64,000 nucleotides of DNA from the NCBI RefSeq assembly GCF_023509475.1, contig NZ_JAKSDZ010000007.1:1-64000 (forward strand), in the 5' to 3' direction. Positions within the stretch are counted from its first letter, which is position 1. Each line of letters opens with the position of its first letter. Of this stretch, positions 9,176 to 18,130 are shown piece by piece. Under the pieces are notes generated by a model. The model saw only the letters and a program-made list of their open reading frames with translations, did not search any database and was not told the origin of the DNA. The translations under genes and the position numbers were made by a program. The DNA is from Aestuariirhabdus haliotis (GTDB taxonomy: Bacteria > Pseudomonadota > Gammaproteobacteria > Pseudomonadales > Aestuariirhabdaceae).

Positions 9176-9204
9176 TTGGAAGTATAGATTTTCACTCTAT
9201 ACTT
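9176..9204 (+). promoter_or_regulatory. Candidate pilB promoter overlapped by a 9-bp palindrome
   Basis: TTGGAA (9176-9181) and TATACT (9199-9204) are 17 bases apart, a plausible sigma-70 promoter about 60 bases before pilB. AAGTATAGA (9180-9188) and TCTATACTT (9196-9204) are perfect inverted arms with a 7-base spacer that fill the space between the -35 and -10 boxes, so a dimeric repressor bound here would block the promoter. Confidence 0.45.
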
Positions 9205-9262
9205 GAACACCTACAGGCTATATCATTGATCTACAAAGGAAACCAGTAAAAAGCACTCTATT

Positions 9263-10969
9263 ATGGCAAACATTATTCTAACCGGCCTTGCCAAACGCTT
9301 GGTTGACGACAATTTACTTGAAGAATCTCTAGCCAATAGCGCCTACCAACAAGCTTCGAAGCAAAAAATCCCCTTTGTAACCCATCTTGTTCAATCCAAC
9401 ATGGTTACAGCGAAGGATATAGCCCGAGTTGCTTCCGATGAATTTGGCTCTCCGCTGTTCGATATAACCGCATTCGACCCCGAGATGCTACCCAAAGGGC
9501 TAGTTGATGAAAAACTCATTCGCAAGCACCACACACTCCCCCTATTTAAAAGGGGAACCCGTTTATTTGTTGCTGTAGCCGATCCTACCAACCTGGTAGC
9601 CCTTGATGAAATCCGCTTCAATACCGGGCTTACTGTTGACTCCATCCTCGTAGAGGAAGACAAGCTCACTACTGCTATCGATAGATTCCTCGATTCCACT
9701 GATAATTCACTCGGCGACCTTGATGACGATGAGCTTGATGGACTCGATATAACAGCCGTAGATGATGACGGCCCTGAAGAGGAAGCACAAACCGATACCG
9801 ACGATGCCCCCGTAGTCAAATTTGTTAACAAGATGCTGTTAAGTGCTATTAAAGGGGGGGCATCGGACCTACACTTCGAACCCTATGAGCGCGCTTACCG
9901 AGTTCGCTTTCGAACCGACGGAGTTTTGCACGAAGTCGCTCGGCCACCGATTCAACTATCTCCCCGCATCGCTTCTCGGTTAAAAATCATGTCTGGCATG
10001 GATATCGCCGAGAAGCGGGTTCCACAAGACGGGCGAATCAAGATGAAGATATCCAAAACCAAGGCGATCGATTTCAGGGTCAATACCCTACCCACCCTTT
10101 GGGGTGAGAAGGTTGTACTTCGAATCCTGGACCCCACCAGCGCACAAATGGGCATCGACGCCCTAGGTTATGAGGACGATCAGAAAAACCTCTATATGCA
10201 GTGTTTGATGCAACCACAAGGGATGATTTTGGTTACCGGCCCGACAGGAAGTGGTAAAACCGTTTCTCTCTACACCGGCCTGAATATCCTTAATACGCCC
10301 GAGAGGAACATCTCCACCGCAGAGGACCCCGTTGAAATCAACCTTGAGGGGATTAATCAGGTCAACGTATCTGCCAAGCGGGGCATGGACTTCAGTAGTG
10401 CGCTTCGCGCCTTCCTGCGCCAGGACCCCGACATTATCATGGTGGGTGAGATTCGAGACCTGGAAACCGCCAATATTGCCATCAAAGCCGCTCAAACTGG
10501 TCATATGGTGATGTCCACCTTACACACGAATAGCGCACCGGAAACTCTCACTCGCTTGATTAATATGGGGGTTCCCGCCTTTAACATCGCTACATCAGTT
10601 AACCTGATCATCGCCCAGCGACTTGGGCGCCGCCTCTGTAACAAGTGCAAGGTAAAGGTCAACATCCCGGAAAAAGTTTTAGAAGAAGAAGGCTTTTCTC
10701 CAGATCAAATTTCTGGTGCTGAGATATACGGGCCCAGCGAGCACGGCTGCGACTCCTGCAACAAAGGCTACAAGGGCCGTGTCGGGATCTATGAAGTCGT
10801 GCAAATCACCCCAGGATTATCCCGAATCATTATGGAAGAAGGCAATGCCATCGAGATTGCCGATCAAGCCAAGAAAGAGGGCTTCAACGACCTCCGAGCG
10901 TCAGGCTTGATCAAAGTCCTTCAGGGAGTAACCAGCCTTGAAGAGGTTAACCGGGTCACTAAAGAGTAA
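9263..10969 (+). CDS. pilB: Type IV pilus extension ATPase PilB
   Basis: A 568-residue hexameric ATPase that powers pilus assembly from the inner face of the cytoplasmic membrane. The N-terminal MshEN-type domain (about 1-150) is followed by an acidic linker. Visible are the Walker A motif GPTGSGKT (about 326-333), the Asp box EDPVE, the Walker B region PDIIMVGEIRD, the His box THTNS-like TLHTNSAPET, and four Cys (CNKCK near 460, CDSC near 495) that bind zinc in PilB but not PilT. It is the first gene of pilB-pilC-pilD. No strong Shine-Dalgarno precedes the ATG. Confidence 0.97.
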   Translation: MANIILTGLAKRLVDDNLLEESLANSAYQQASKQKIPFVTHLVQSNMVTAKDIARVASDEFGSPLFDITAFDPEMLPKGLVDEKLIRKHHTLPLFKRGTRLFVAVADPTNLVALDEIRFNTGLTVDSILVEEDKLTTAIDRFLDSTDNSLGDLDDDELDGLDITAVDDDGPEEEAQTDTDDAPVVKFVNKMLLSAIKGGASDLHFEPYERAYRVRFRTDGVLHEVARPPIQLSPRIASRLKIMSGMDIAEKRVPQDGRIKMKISKTKAIDFRVNTLPTLWGEKVVLRILDPTSAQMGIDALGYEDDQKNLYMQCLMQPQGMILVTGPTGSGKTVSLYTGLNILNTPERNISTAEDPVEINLEGINQVNVSAKRGMDFSSALRAFLRQDPDIIMVGEIRDLETANIAIKAAQTGHMVMSTLHTNSAPETLTRLINMGVPAFNIATSVNLIIAQRLGRRLCNKCKVKVNIPEKVLEEEGFSPDQISGAEIYGPSEHGCDSCNKGYKGRVGIYEVVQITPGLSRIIMEEGNAIEIADQAKKEGFNDLRASGLIKVLQGVTSLEEVNRVTKE

Positions 10970-11156
10970 GAGCAGCTGTCATTGGCACATTGATAACGAG
11001 AGAGCATGAATCAGTTGGCATAACCAAGAGAAAGCAAAGCCCACTCTCTATAACTTGGCCGAAAAAGTAGGTTACACTCGTAGATTAACGTTATTAGCAG
11101 CCTATCGAACACCTGAAGGCAAGTTTTAACAGCAAGATCAAACATTAGGCAATACC

Positions 11157-12374
11157 ATGGCAGAACAAGCAGCGAAAAGTGTCCCATTTATCTGGGAAGG
11201 CAAAGACAAGCAAGGCCGAAAAACCAAAGGCGAGACCACCGGCACTACTCCTGCATTAGTTAAAGCTGAGCTGCGAAAGCAAGGCATTAACCCGACCAAA
11301 GTCCGCAAAAAAGGCATCACCATTGGTGGTGGTGGAAAAAAAATCACCCCTATGGATATCGCGGTATTCACTCGTCAGCTAGCCACTATGATGAAAGCCG
11401 GTGTACCGCTCATACAAGCATTTGAAATTAATGCGGATGGGGTAGATAACCCCAACATGAAAAACCTGATTACTGATGTTAAAAACGGAGTAGCTGGCGG
11501 TTCAAGTCTTGCCGACTCATTGCGAAAACGGCCTGAATTCTTTGATGATCTTTATTGCAATTTGGTCGAATCTGGTGAGCAGTCCGGTGCCCTGGAAACC
11601 CTTTTGGATCGTATAGCCACTTACAAAGAGAAAACCGAACAACTCAAATCCAAAATAAAAAAGGCAATGAAATACCCCATAGCTGTGGTCTGTGTGGCGA
11701 TTGTCGTTACAGGAATATTGCTCATTAAAGTAGTGCCTCAGTTTGAAGATGTTTTTAAAGGCTTTGGTGCCGAACTACCAGCCTTCACACAATTCGTTGT
11801 TGAGATATCAGAATTTGTCCAGGAATGGTGGCTTTATGCTCTAGTTGCCGTGGCGGTTTTTATTTTTACTACTAGTAAAGCTCTAGAGAAGTCAAAGTCT
11901 TTGCGAGATAGTAAGGATCGAACTCTCCTTAAAGTCCCCGTAGTTGGTGACATTCTCTATAAAGCAGCAGTTGCCCGTTTCGCGCGGACTCTTGCTACAA
12001 CATTTGCCGCAGGTGTACCACTGGTAGATGCATTAGATTCGGTGGCAGGTGCAGCAGGCAATGTAGTATTTTTCGATGCAACTAATCGTATCAAAGAAGA
12101 TGTATCCACCGGCCAACAACTTCAGTTTGCTATGAAATCCTCTGGTATTTTCCCCGCGATGGCGACTTCGATGGTATCCATCGGTGAAGAATCTGGTGCT
12201 CTTGATGAGATGCTTGAAAAGGTTGCTACCTATTATGAAGAAGAAGTCGATAACGCTGTCGATGGACTCACTAGTCTTATGGAACCAATGATCATGTCTG
12301 TACTGGGTGTATTGGTCGGTGGGCTAGTTGTAGCGATGTATCTGCCAATATTCCAATTAGGTGCTGCTATTTAA
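11157..12374 (+). CDS. pilC: Type IV pilus inner-membrane platform protein PilC
   Basis: A 405-residue protein with two T2SSF domains. Each has the typical start (FTRQLATMMKAGVPLIQA near 73, ARTLATTFAAGVPLVDAL near 278) and GEQSG/GEESGALDEML signature. Membrane helices lie near 175-200, 220-245 and 380-400. PilC couples PilB and PilT motion to pilin polymerisation. It follows pilB after a 187-base gap, longer than usual within an operon, that shows no clear terminator. Full length for the family. Confidence 0.97.
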   Translation: MAEQAAKSVPFIWEGKDKQGRKTKGETTGTTPALVKAELRKQGINPTKVRKKGITIGGGGKKITPMDIAVFTRQLATMMKAGVPLIQAFEINADGVDNPNMKNLITDVKNGVAGGSSLADSLRKRPEFFDDLYCNLVESGEQSGALETLLDRIATYKEKTEQLKSKIKKAMKYPIAVVCVAIVVTGILLIKVVPQFEDVFKGFGAELPAFTQFVVEISEFVQEWWLYALVAVAVFIFTTSKALEKSKSLRDSKDRTLLKVPVVGDILYKAAVARFARTLATTFAAGVPLVDALDSVAGAAGNVVFFDATNRIKEDVSTGQQLQFAMKSSGIFPAMATSMVSIGEESGALDEMLEKVATYYEEEVDNAVDGLTSLMEPMIMSVLGVLVGGLVVAMYLPIFQLGAAI

Positions 12375-12381
12375 ACTGTTC

Positions 12382-12401
12382 TGGGCCAGAAAACTGGCCC
12401 A
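12382..12401 (+). terminator. Hairpin after pilC, possible weak terminator
   Basis: TGGGCCAG and CTGGCCCA make a perfect 8-bp stem with an AAAA loop. The following TTTACC is a poor T-tract, so it may trim or attenuate the transcript between pilC and pilD rather than end it. Confidence 0.5.
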
Positions 12402-12434
12402 TTTACCTCTTATTATTAAAGTACTCTTTCCTTC

Positions 12435-13310
12435 ATGCTGGATACCCAAGAACTGCTTTCCCCCGCCATATTTCTTCCCAGCGCACTCCTTCTAGGATTG
12501 GTGGTTGGCAGCTTCCTCAATGTCGTTATCTACCGTATCCCGATCATGCTACAACGGGACTGGAAGCGGCAATGCGACGAGCTCCTGGAGCAGGAAGCTA
12601 GCGAGCCAAGCGATGGCCACCCTGAACGTTTTAACCTGATAACGCCAAATTCTCATTGCCCAAAATGTGATAAAGAGATCAAGCCTTGGGAGAATATCCC
12701 TCTGATTAGCTATCTGGCTTTAGGGGGTAAGTGTTCTCGCTGCAAGAACCCTATTTCGCCTCGCTACCCCCTGGTTGAACTGGTAACTGGGCTGCTTACC
12801 TTGCTACTCGCCTGGGAGTTAGGCGCCGGGTGGCCAATGGCTTTAGCCTCTCTGCTGCTGTGGGCCCTGGTGTCGCTAACCATGATCGATATCGATCATC
12901 AACTGCTGCCCGATAACATCACACTCCCCCTGCTCTGGCTGGGCCTTTTTGCCAACAGCTTCGGCCTTTTCACCTCTCTTAATGATGCGGTATTGGGTGC
13001 CATTGCTGGCTATCTCAGCCTCTGGTCTGTTTTCTGGCTATTCAAGATTCTGACCGGCAAGGAGGGTATGGGGTATGGCGATTTTAAGTTGCTTGCCGCC
13101 CTCGGGGCCTGGCTGGGTTGGCAGGCTCTGCCGTTAATCATCCTTCTCTCATCAGTCGTTGGTGCTGTACTGGGGATTCTGATGATCAGCATCCAGGGCC
13201 GAGATCGAGCCACTCCGATTCCCTTTGGTCCCTATCTGGCCATTGCCGGCTTTATTGCCCTACTCTACGGCGACACCATCACCAGCAGCTACCTGCAACT
13301 TCTGCGCTAG
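12435..13310 (+). CDS. pilD: Prepilin peptidase / N-methyltransferase PilD
   Basis: A 291-residue polytopic membrane aspartic protease that cuts prepilin leaders and methylates the new N-terminus; it also serves type II secretion. The cytoplasmic loop has the paired CPKC (near 77) and CSRC (near 97) cysteines of the bifunctional form. The two catalytic Asp are in MIDIDHQLLPD (near 153) and GMGYGDFKLLAALG (near 215), the GxGD signature. About eight helices. It lies 60 bases after pilC with a hairpin between. Confidence 0.97.
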   Translation: MLDTQELLSPAIFLPSALLLGLVVGSFLNVVIYRIPIMLQRDWKRQCDELLEQEASEPSDGHPERFNLITPNSHCPKCDKEIKPWENIPLISYLALGGKCSRCKNPISPRYPLVELVTGLLTLLLAWELGAGWPMALASLLLWALVSLTMIDIDHQLLPDNITLPLLWLGLFANSFGLFTSLNDAVLGAIAGYLSLWSVFWLFKILTGKEGMGYGDFKLLAALGAWLGWQALPLIILLSSVVGAVLGILMISIQGRDRATPIPFGPYLAIAGFIALLYGDTITSSYLQLLR

Positions 13311-13394
13311 CTCTGGTACTCTTGCCACCTTTAACCTTTAGCTGCAGAACTATAGGTTTGCAGTAACCTATCGATTACCTTGAAGAGCGAAAAA

Positions 13395-14018
13395 ATGTAC
13401 CTTGTAGGTGTGACTGGTGGCATTGGCAGCGGAAAAAGCGCCGTGTCCGATTACCTTGCCAGCAAAGGCATTACTGTGGTCGATGCTGACCTTGCCGCGC
13501 GTGTTGCCGTCGAACCCGGACGACCAGGCCTACAAACCATTGCCCAGCATTTTGGTCAGGATATTCTGCTTACCAACGGTAACCTCGACCGAGCGGCTCT
13601 GCGAGCGAGAATCTTCGAGGATACAAGCGAGCGTCAATGGCTTGAATCCCTGCTGCACCCGCTTATAGCCCAGGAGATCCAGGCTCAAATTGCCTCGAGC
13701 CAATCGCCTTATACCATCCTGGCATCGCCATTGTTACTGGAAACCTCGCAACATGAATGGGTCGATCGAATACTGATAGTGGATGTACCCCAAGCCCTGC
13801 AATTATCACGCACCATGGCCAGAGATGGGAACACTGAAGCGCAGGTGCAGGCCATTATGGACGCTCAACTCGGCCGCGAAGCTCGCCTCAAACACGCCGA
13901 TGACCGGGTGGATAACAGCGCAGACATTACCCATCTGCATAAACAGCTCGACCAACTCCACCAACAGTACCTGCGCTACGCTAGCGAAAGCGTTTCCGGA
14001 GACAACAATGACCGTTAA
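13395..14018 (+). CDS. coaE: Dephospho-CoA kinase CoaE
   Basis: Catalyses the last step of coenzyme A synthesis, ATP-dependent phosphorylation of the ribose 3'-OH of dephospho-CoA. GGIGSGKS at residues 8-15 is the P-loop and VVDADLAAR the CoA-domain Asp motif. The frame extends upstream to a TTG at 13380, but the ATG at 13395 has AAGAG nine bases before it and gives the usual CoaE N-terminus, so 207 residues is preferred. It follows pilD in the order found in Pseudomonas and overlaps yacG by 11 bases. Confidence 0.95.
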   Translation: MYLVGVTGGIGSGKSAVSDYLASKGITVVDADLAARVAVEPGRPGLQTIAQHFGQDILLTNGNLDRAALRARIFEDTSERQWLESLLHPLIAQEIQAQIASSQSPYTILASPLLLETSQHEWVDRILIVDVPQALQLSRTMARDGNTEAQVQAIMDAQLGREARLKHADDRVDNSADITHLHKQLDQLHQQYLRYASESVSGDNNDR

Positions 14019-14214
14019 GTGCCCACAGTGCCAAAAGCCCTCAAAGTGGGATTCAAAGAACCCCTTCCGCCCTTTCTGTAGCGAGCGCTGCAAGCTGATC
14101 GATTTTGGCTCCTGGGCTAACGAAGAGAATCGCATCGCCGGAGACCCTGAATTTGACGACCTTCTCTCTGGCGAGCTCAATAGCGACAATATTTATCCCT
14201 TCCCCGGTGAGTAA
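14008..14214 (+). CDS. yacG: DNA gyrase inhibitor YacG, zinc-binding
   Basis: A 68-residue protein starting inside the coaE end. CPQC (residues 5-8) and CSERC (residues 24-28) give the four Cys that bind one zinc; [19 protein letters not shown] is the YacG signature. In E. coli YacG binds GyrB and inhibits DNA binding. The acidic C-terminus is usual. A longer upstream reading of the same frame exists but is the out-of-frame shadow of coaE. Confidence 0.95.
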   Translation: MTVKCPQCQKPSKWDSKNPFRPFCSERCKLIDFGSWANEENRIAGDPEFDDLLSGELNSDNIYPFPGE

Positions 14215-14264
14215 AGCCCAATTCTCAGTGCAAGCGATCTTCCATACCAGCCCGGCAGGTTAAA

Positions 14265-14552
14265 TCATGCATCAATATGTGGACCACGCTCTTCCACAAC
14301 GACGATCTCGGGCTGGATTACCATCGGCCAGAAAATCGACACCCACAGCAACTTACCCCAGTCTGAGAACCGCGACGGTCGAGGCCGAAAATCACAGTGC
14401 TGCACCAGATAGCCCAACCCTATGCCAAACCAGGCACTGAAAATAAAACTGATGGCGTGATTACCCATCAATGTCCCTAGTTGCCAGCTAACAACCGAGA
14501 CAAAAGTGTAAAGACCCAGATAACAAAAATAACGAAGCATTAAATGGCTCAT
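14265..14552 (-). CDS. Small membrane protein of unknown function
   Basis: A 95-residue protein with two or three hydrophobic helices (about 7-25, 31-48 and 67-80) and an acidic tail. I do not recognise a family. It is convergent with yacG and has its own upstream region of more than 350 bases. The membrane segments and balanced codon use make it likely to be a real gene. Confidence 0.55.
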   Translation of the reverse strand: MSHLMLRYFCYLGLYTFVSVVSWQLGTLMGNHAISFIFSAWFGIGLGYLVQHCDFRPRPSRFSDWGKLLWVSIFWPMVIQPEIVVVEERGPHIDA

Positions 14553-14916
14553 GTCGTATTCCCATTGTAATGGCGCTCAATTCGACCCTAGAACAGCCTT
14601 CGCAAAGACGCCAATGCGCCTTGTACGTACAGAACCGATCACTTTATGATCAAAAAAGTCGCAACTCCGAGCAGTGAATTCGTCGCGACAAAGCGAGCTA
14701 ACCCGTTGATATAAAAAACAATAGGCAGGTCAAAAACGTCCAGAAATGAATAATACGACCTGTCATTGACTCGTTTTGAGCAAAACGAGGAGAGATATTA
14801 GACTTTAGTCTTATACAATAAAAATCTGAAAATGCCAGTTTTTTTCTCTTAAGAGCTCAATAAGCAGCCAATCAGGATCGTCTACACTGAGTACATTATG
14901 AGTTGAGGAGAGATGT
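14553..14916. promoter_or_regulatory. Divergent intergenic region with two perfect palindromes before comFB
   Basis: CTCGTTTT (14770-14777) and AAAACGAG (14782-14789) form an 8-bp hairpin with a GAGC loop. AGACT-TT-AGTCT (14800-14811) is a second palindrome 11 bases on. TTGACT at 14766-14771 could be a -35 box. No gene is seen. The palindromes could be operators or an RNA fold in the comFB leader. Confidence 0.4.
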
Positions 14917-15186
14917 ATGGCACTGCAGGAAGAGTTTCACAACTATTATGAAAAGCTGGTGGTGGCCGATCTTCAGGACCGATTTTCAGACCAGGCTGAG
15001 CTCAGCCCCCTATTCGCTGATATTGCCTGCGTCGCACTGAATCACCTTCCGCCACGTTATATTCACTACGATATTGATATGGCTTACTACCTTTCTCCGG
15101 AGGAGAAGAAAGAGATGGATGATAAAGTGTCTTTGGCGGTTAATCAGGCCGTTGATTTTGTCGCCAGCAAAAAACGCGAAGCCTGA
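14917..15186 (+). CDS. ComFB family protein, candidate cyclic-dinucleotide receptor
   Basis: An 89-residue protein. FHNYYEKLVV at the start and IACVALNHLPPRYIHYDIDMA (split around residue 40-60) are the ComFB signature, in which the family's usual LNRLPPRY core is kept. ComFB was named from competence operons in Bacillus. From memory, later work describes the family as cyclic di-nucleotide binding regulators of motility or uptake; I could not check this. GAGGAG lies seven bases before the ATG. It is a single gene closed by a strong terminator, about 0.7 kb from the pil-coaE-yacG group. Confidence 0.8.
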   Translation: MALQEEFHNYYEKLVVADLQDRFSDQAELSPLFADIACVALNHLPPRYIHYDIDMAYYLSPEEKKEMDDKVSLAVNQAVDFVASKKREA

Positions 15187-15232
15187 GATCATCGTCGAAA
15201 AACAGAGTTAAATCTGGAAGCGCTCAAAAAAA

Positions 15233-15255
15233 GGGAGGCCATTGCCTCCCTTTTT
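15233..15255. terminator. Bidirectional rho-independent terminator between comFB and the fumarase gene
   Basis: GGGAGGC (15233-15239) and GCCTCCC (15244-15250) form a 7-bp GC-rich stem followed by TTTTT on the plus strand and, on the minus strand, by a T-run from the seven A upstream. It serves both converging genes. Confidence 0.9.
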
Positions 15256-15271
15256 CCTTTCACAGCAGCGG

Positions 15272-16801
15272 TTATTTCACTTCAACCTCTTGCACTTTGG
15301 CCGCTTCGGCAATCTTCTTTTGCCAAAAAGCCGGCCCGGTTTGATGCACCGAGGTACCGTTGACATCAACCGCGACGGTTACTGGCATATCCTCAACATC
15401 AAACTCGTAGATCGCTTCCATGCCGAGTTCGGGGAAAGCCACCACCTCTGCCTGTTTGATGGCCTTGGCTACCAGGTAAGCAGCACCACCGACAGCCATC
15501 AGATAGCTGGCCTTGAATTCTTTGATGGCTTCGATCGCCACAGGGCCCCGTTCCGCTTTACCAATCATCCCCATCAAACCGGTTTGATCCAGCATGGTGT
15601 GGGTGAACTTATCCATTCGGGTTGAAGTGGTCGGCCCGGCTGGCCCCATAACCTCATCCCGAACCGGATCAACCGGGCCGACATAATAGATAAAGCGGTC
15701 GCGCAAGCTAACCGGTAGTTCCTCACCCTTGGCCATCATATCAATCATTCTCTTATGGGCCGCATCGCGCCCGGTCAGCATTTTACCGCTGAGCAACAGG
15801 GTATCCCCAGGTTGCCAATCAGCCATCTCTTCCCGTGTTACCGTATCAAGGTTGACCTTGCGGGCCGTAGGTCCGGCGTCCCAGGTAATTTCCGGCCATT
15901 GGTCTAGCTGTGGCGCTTTCTGCAAAGCGGGTCCACTGCCATCGAGTTCAAAATGGGTATGGCGGGTAGCCGCGCAGTTAGGAATCATGCAAACCGGCAA
16001 CGACGCCGCATGAGTAGGGTAATCCTTGATCTTGACGTCCAGCACAGTGGTCAGCCCACCAAGCCCCTGAGAGCCAATGCCCAATGCGTTGACCTTATCC
16101 ATAATTTCCAGACGCAGCTCTTCCACCCGATTCTGGGGGCCGCGTTGGCGAAGCTCATGAATATCGATCGGATCCATCAACGATTCTTTAGCCAATACCG
16201 CCGCTTTTTCGGCAGTACCTCCAATGCCCAGGCCAAGCATTCCTGGCGGACACCAGCCCGCGCCCATGGTAGGCACGGTGTTGACTACCCAATCGACGAT
16301 GCTATCGCTGGGGTTGAGCATCACCATTTTGGATTTATTTTCAGAGCCGCCGCCTTTCGCCGCGACCTGCACATCGACCGTATTACCCGCGACAATTTCA
16401 GTGTGTATAACTGCGGGAGTATTGTCCTTGGTATTTCGTCGAGCCCCGGCAGGGTCGGCCAAAATAGAAGCACGGAGCACATTATCGGGATGGGTGTAGG
16501 CCCGCCGAACCCCCTCGTTGACCATCTCATTAACGGTCATATCGGCATCCCATTGCACATCCATACCAACTTTCAGGAACACGGTCACAATACCGGTATC
16601 CTGACAAATAGGCCGCTGGCCCTCCGCACACATACGGGAATTCAGCAAAATTTGCGCCATAGAATCCTTCGCAGCCTGGGACTCTTCTCTCTCATAAGCT
16701 TCATGAACCGCCTGGATAAAATCCAGAGGATGATAATAAGAGATAAACTGCAGCGCATCGGCCACGCTATCAATGAAGTCATCTTGACGAATCAGGGTCA
16801 T
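15272..16801 (-). CDS. fumA: Fumarate hydratase, class I (iron-sulphur)
   Basis: A 509-residue single-chain class I fumarase, which hydrates fumarate to malate in the TCA cycle with a [4Fe-4S] cluster. RPICQDTGI (about 62-70) carries the first cluster Cys; PVCMIPNCAATRH (about 270-282) the second, and the third is expected near PPGMLG/other Cys of the alpha domain. The beta domain ends with GPTTSTRMD and the QTGPAFW segment. Class I enzymes are oxygen-sensitive, so a class II fumC may exist elsewhere. It is transcribed alone between terminators, with an extended -10 promoter. Confidence 0.93.
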   Translation of the reverse strand: MTLIRQDDFIDSVADALQFISYYHPLDFIQAVHEAYEREESQAAKDSMAQILLNSRMCAEGQRPICQDTGIVTVFLKVGMDVQWDADMTVNEMVNEGVRRAYTHPDNVLRASILADPAGARRNTKDNTPAVIHTEIVAGNTVDVQVAAKGGGSENKSKMVMLNPSDSIVDWVVNTVPTMGAGWCPPGMLGLGIGGTAEKAAVLAKESLMDPIDIHELRQRGPQNRVEELRLEIMDKVNALGIGSQGLGGLTTVLDVKIKDYPTHAASLPVCMIPNCAATRHTHFELDGSGPALQKAPQLDQWPEITWDAGPTARKVNLDTVTREEMADWQPGDTLLLSGKMLTGRDAAHKRMIDMMAKGEELPVSLRDRFIYYVGPVDPVRDEVMGPAGPTTSTRMDKFTHTMLDQTGLMGMIGKAERGPVAIEAIKEFKASYLMAVGGAAYLVAKAIKQAEVVAFPELGMEAIYEFDVEDMPVTVAVDVNGTSVHQTGPAFWQKKIAEAAKVQEVEVK

Positions 16802-16889
16802 ACCGGAGGCTCCTAAGGTACCTTGCTCGTCACTCGCCGGGTGCTGTACCCGTGCCGTGCCGAGTCATTAATGATCGATTGGGGCGCGC

Positions 16890-16898
16890 ATTATACCA
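16890..16898 (-). promoter_or_regulatory. Extended -10 promoter for the fumarase gene
   Basis: The minus strand reads TGGTATAAT, a perfect -10 with the TGn extension. The -35 is poor. A start near 16883 gives an 80-base leader before the ATG at 16801. Confidence 0.5.
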
Positions 16899-17087
16899 CC
16901 ATTCAGATCATCCATGAGCCCCAACCGTCTCGACCTTTGGGTTAGGCAGACCGCTTATGCTCCCTATAAAATATCGCCTACCAAGAATCACCAGGCGAAA
17001 GAATCCCCTCCTTCAATCTTCATCTGCCTCAGTCTTTTCTCACCGCCTCGCACCCTTTGGTCGCTTGCCGTAGACTGGCGCGATAAA

Positions 17088-18074
17088 ATGGCCAATCGCA
17101 GATCTTCTATGCCCAACATCACCTTTGAAGGCAAAAACATCAACATAAATGCCGGTGACAACCTGCTCCAGGCGCTGATTCAAGCGAAAACGAATCCCAC
17201 TTATTCCTGTCTGGCCGGCCAATGTCACAGCTGTCTGTTACAGGCTCCATCCGGGATCATTCCACCACAAGCACAACAAGGGCTCAGTCCCCAACAATGC
17301 GAGCGAAACCTATTGTTGGCTTGTCAGTGCCATCCGGAGCATGATCTGGAGTTACAACGCCCCCAGGCCCGAACCAAAACCGATGCCATGATCTCCGGAT
17401 TAAGGCAACTAAGCCCTGAGGTGACCGAATTAACCCTGTCACCGCGAACCGTTTTCCCCTATCGTCCCGGACAACACACGACCATCTGGCGCGGACCTTA
17501 CCTAAAGCGCTGTTATTCACTAGCCAGCGTACCCGAGCAAGAAACCGACCTAGTGTTTCATATCCAGCATCATCCCGAGGGACAGTTTAGTACCTGGATC
17601 CACCAGCAAGCCCGCGAGGGAGATCTGTTGCAACTGGGAACAGCTATTGGAAATTGCCATTACCATCCCCAATACGCTTCTCGCCCCCTGGTATTGATCG
17701 GCTTCGGATCAGGTCTAGGTCCGCTATACGGTATTTTACGCGACGCCATTGAACACCAGCACCGTGGCAATATGGCCCTGTTTCATATGGCTGAAGAAGA
17801 GCAACCCCATTACCTTCAATCGGAATTAAATCATCTGTCAGAGCAATACAAACTGGCTTACAGCAGGCTGGTAGAAGGGTCCAACCCCACTGAAGCCGTG
17901 AATCAGCATCTTAAGCAATGCCCGGTGTCCCCTGTCATCGCCTACCTGTGCGGACCGGCGGCCCAGGTCAAAGCCTGTCAACGTCTATTGCTCAACAGCG
18001 GGTTGGTCGCCGAGCATATTTTTACCGAATGCTTTACCGATACCCAGATCCAGAAAGATGGACAAAACATATAG
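17088..18074 (+). CDS. 2Fe-2S ferredoxin-FAD/NAD(P)H reductase fusion protein
   Basis: About 328 residues. The N-terminal ferredoxin domain has CLAGQCHSC (C-x4-C-x2-C) and a fourth Cys in LLACQCHP, the plant-type 2Fe-2S pattern. The FAD domain has KRCYSLASVP (RxYS motif) and the NAD domain starts at LVLIGFGSGLGPLYGIL and ends CGPAAQVKACQ. Such reductases pass electrons from NAD(P)H to oxygenases or dehydratases; the partner is not nearby. The frame is open from 16914, but that segment lacks ferredoxin similarity. Starts at 17088 or 17109 both fit, neither with a good Shine-Dalgarno. Confidence 0.8.
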   Translation: MANRRSSMPNITFEGKNININAGDNLLQALIQAKTNPTYSCLAGQCHSCLLQAPSGIIPPQAQQGLSPQQCERNLLLACQCHPEHDLELQRPQARTKTDAMISGLRQLSPEVTELTLSPRTVFPYRPGQHTTIWRGPYLKRCYSLASVPEQETDLVFHIQHHPEGQFSTWIHQQAREGDLLQLGTAIGNCHYHPQYASRPLVLIGFGSGLGPLYGILRDAIEHQHRGNMALFHMAEEEQPHYLQSELNHLSEQYKLAYSRLVEGSNPTEAVNQHLKQCPVSPVIAYLCGPAAQVKACQRLLLNSGLVAEHIFTECFTDTQIQKDGQNI

Positions 18075-18130
18075 TTGACGCATCAACTATATCGCTCTAA
18101 CCTGCGCTAAAACAAAAAGGGAGTAGTATC

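Noticed and set aside
15953-16816. 287-codon plus-strand frame opposite the fumarase gene
   Set aside because: It is the antisense shadow of a clear class I fumarase; no family similarity and no ribosome-binding site.
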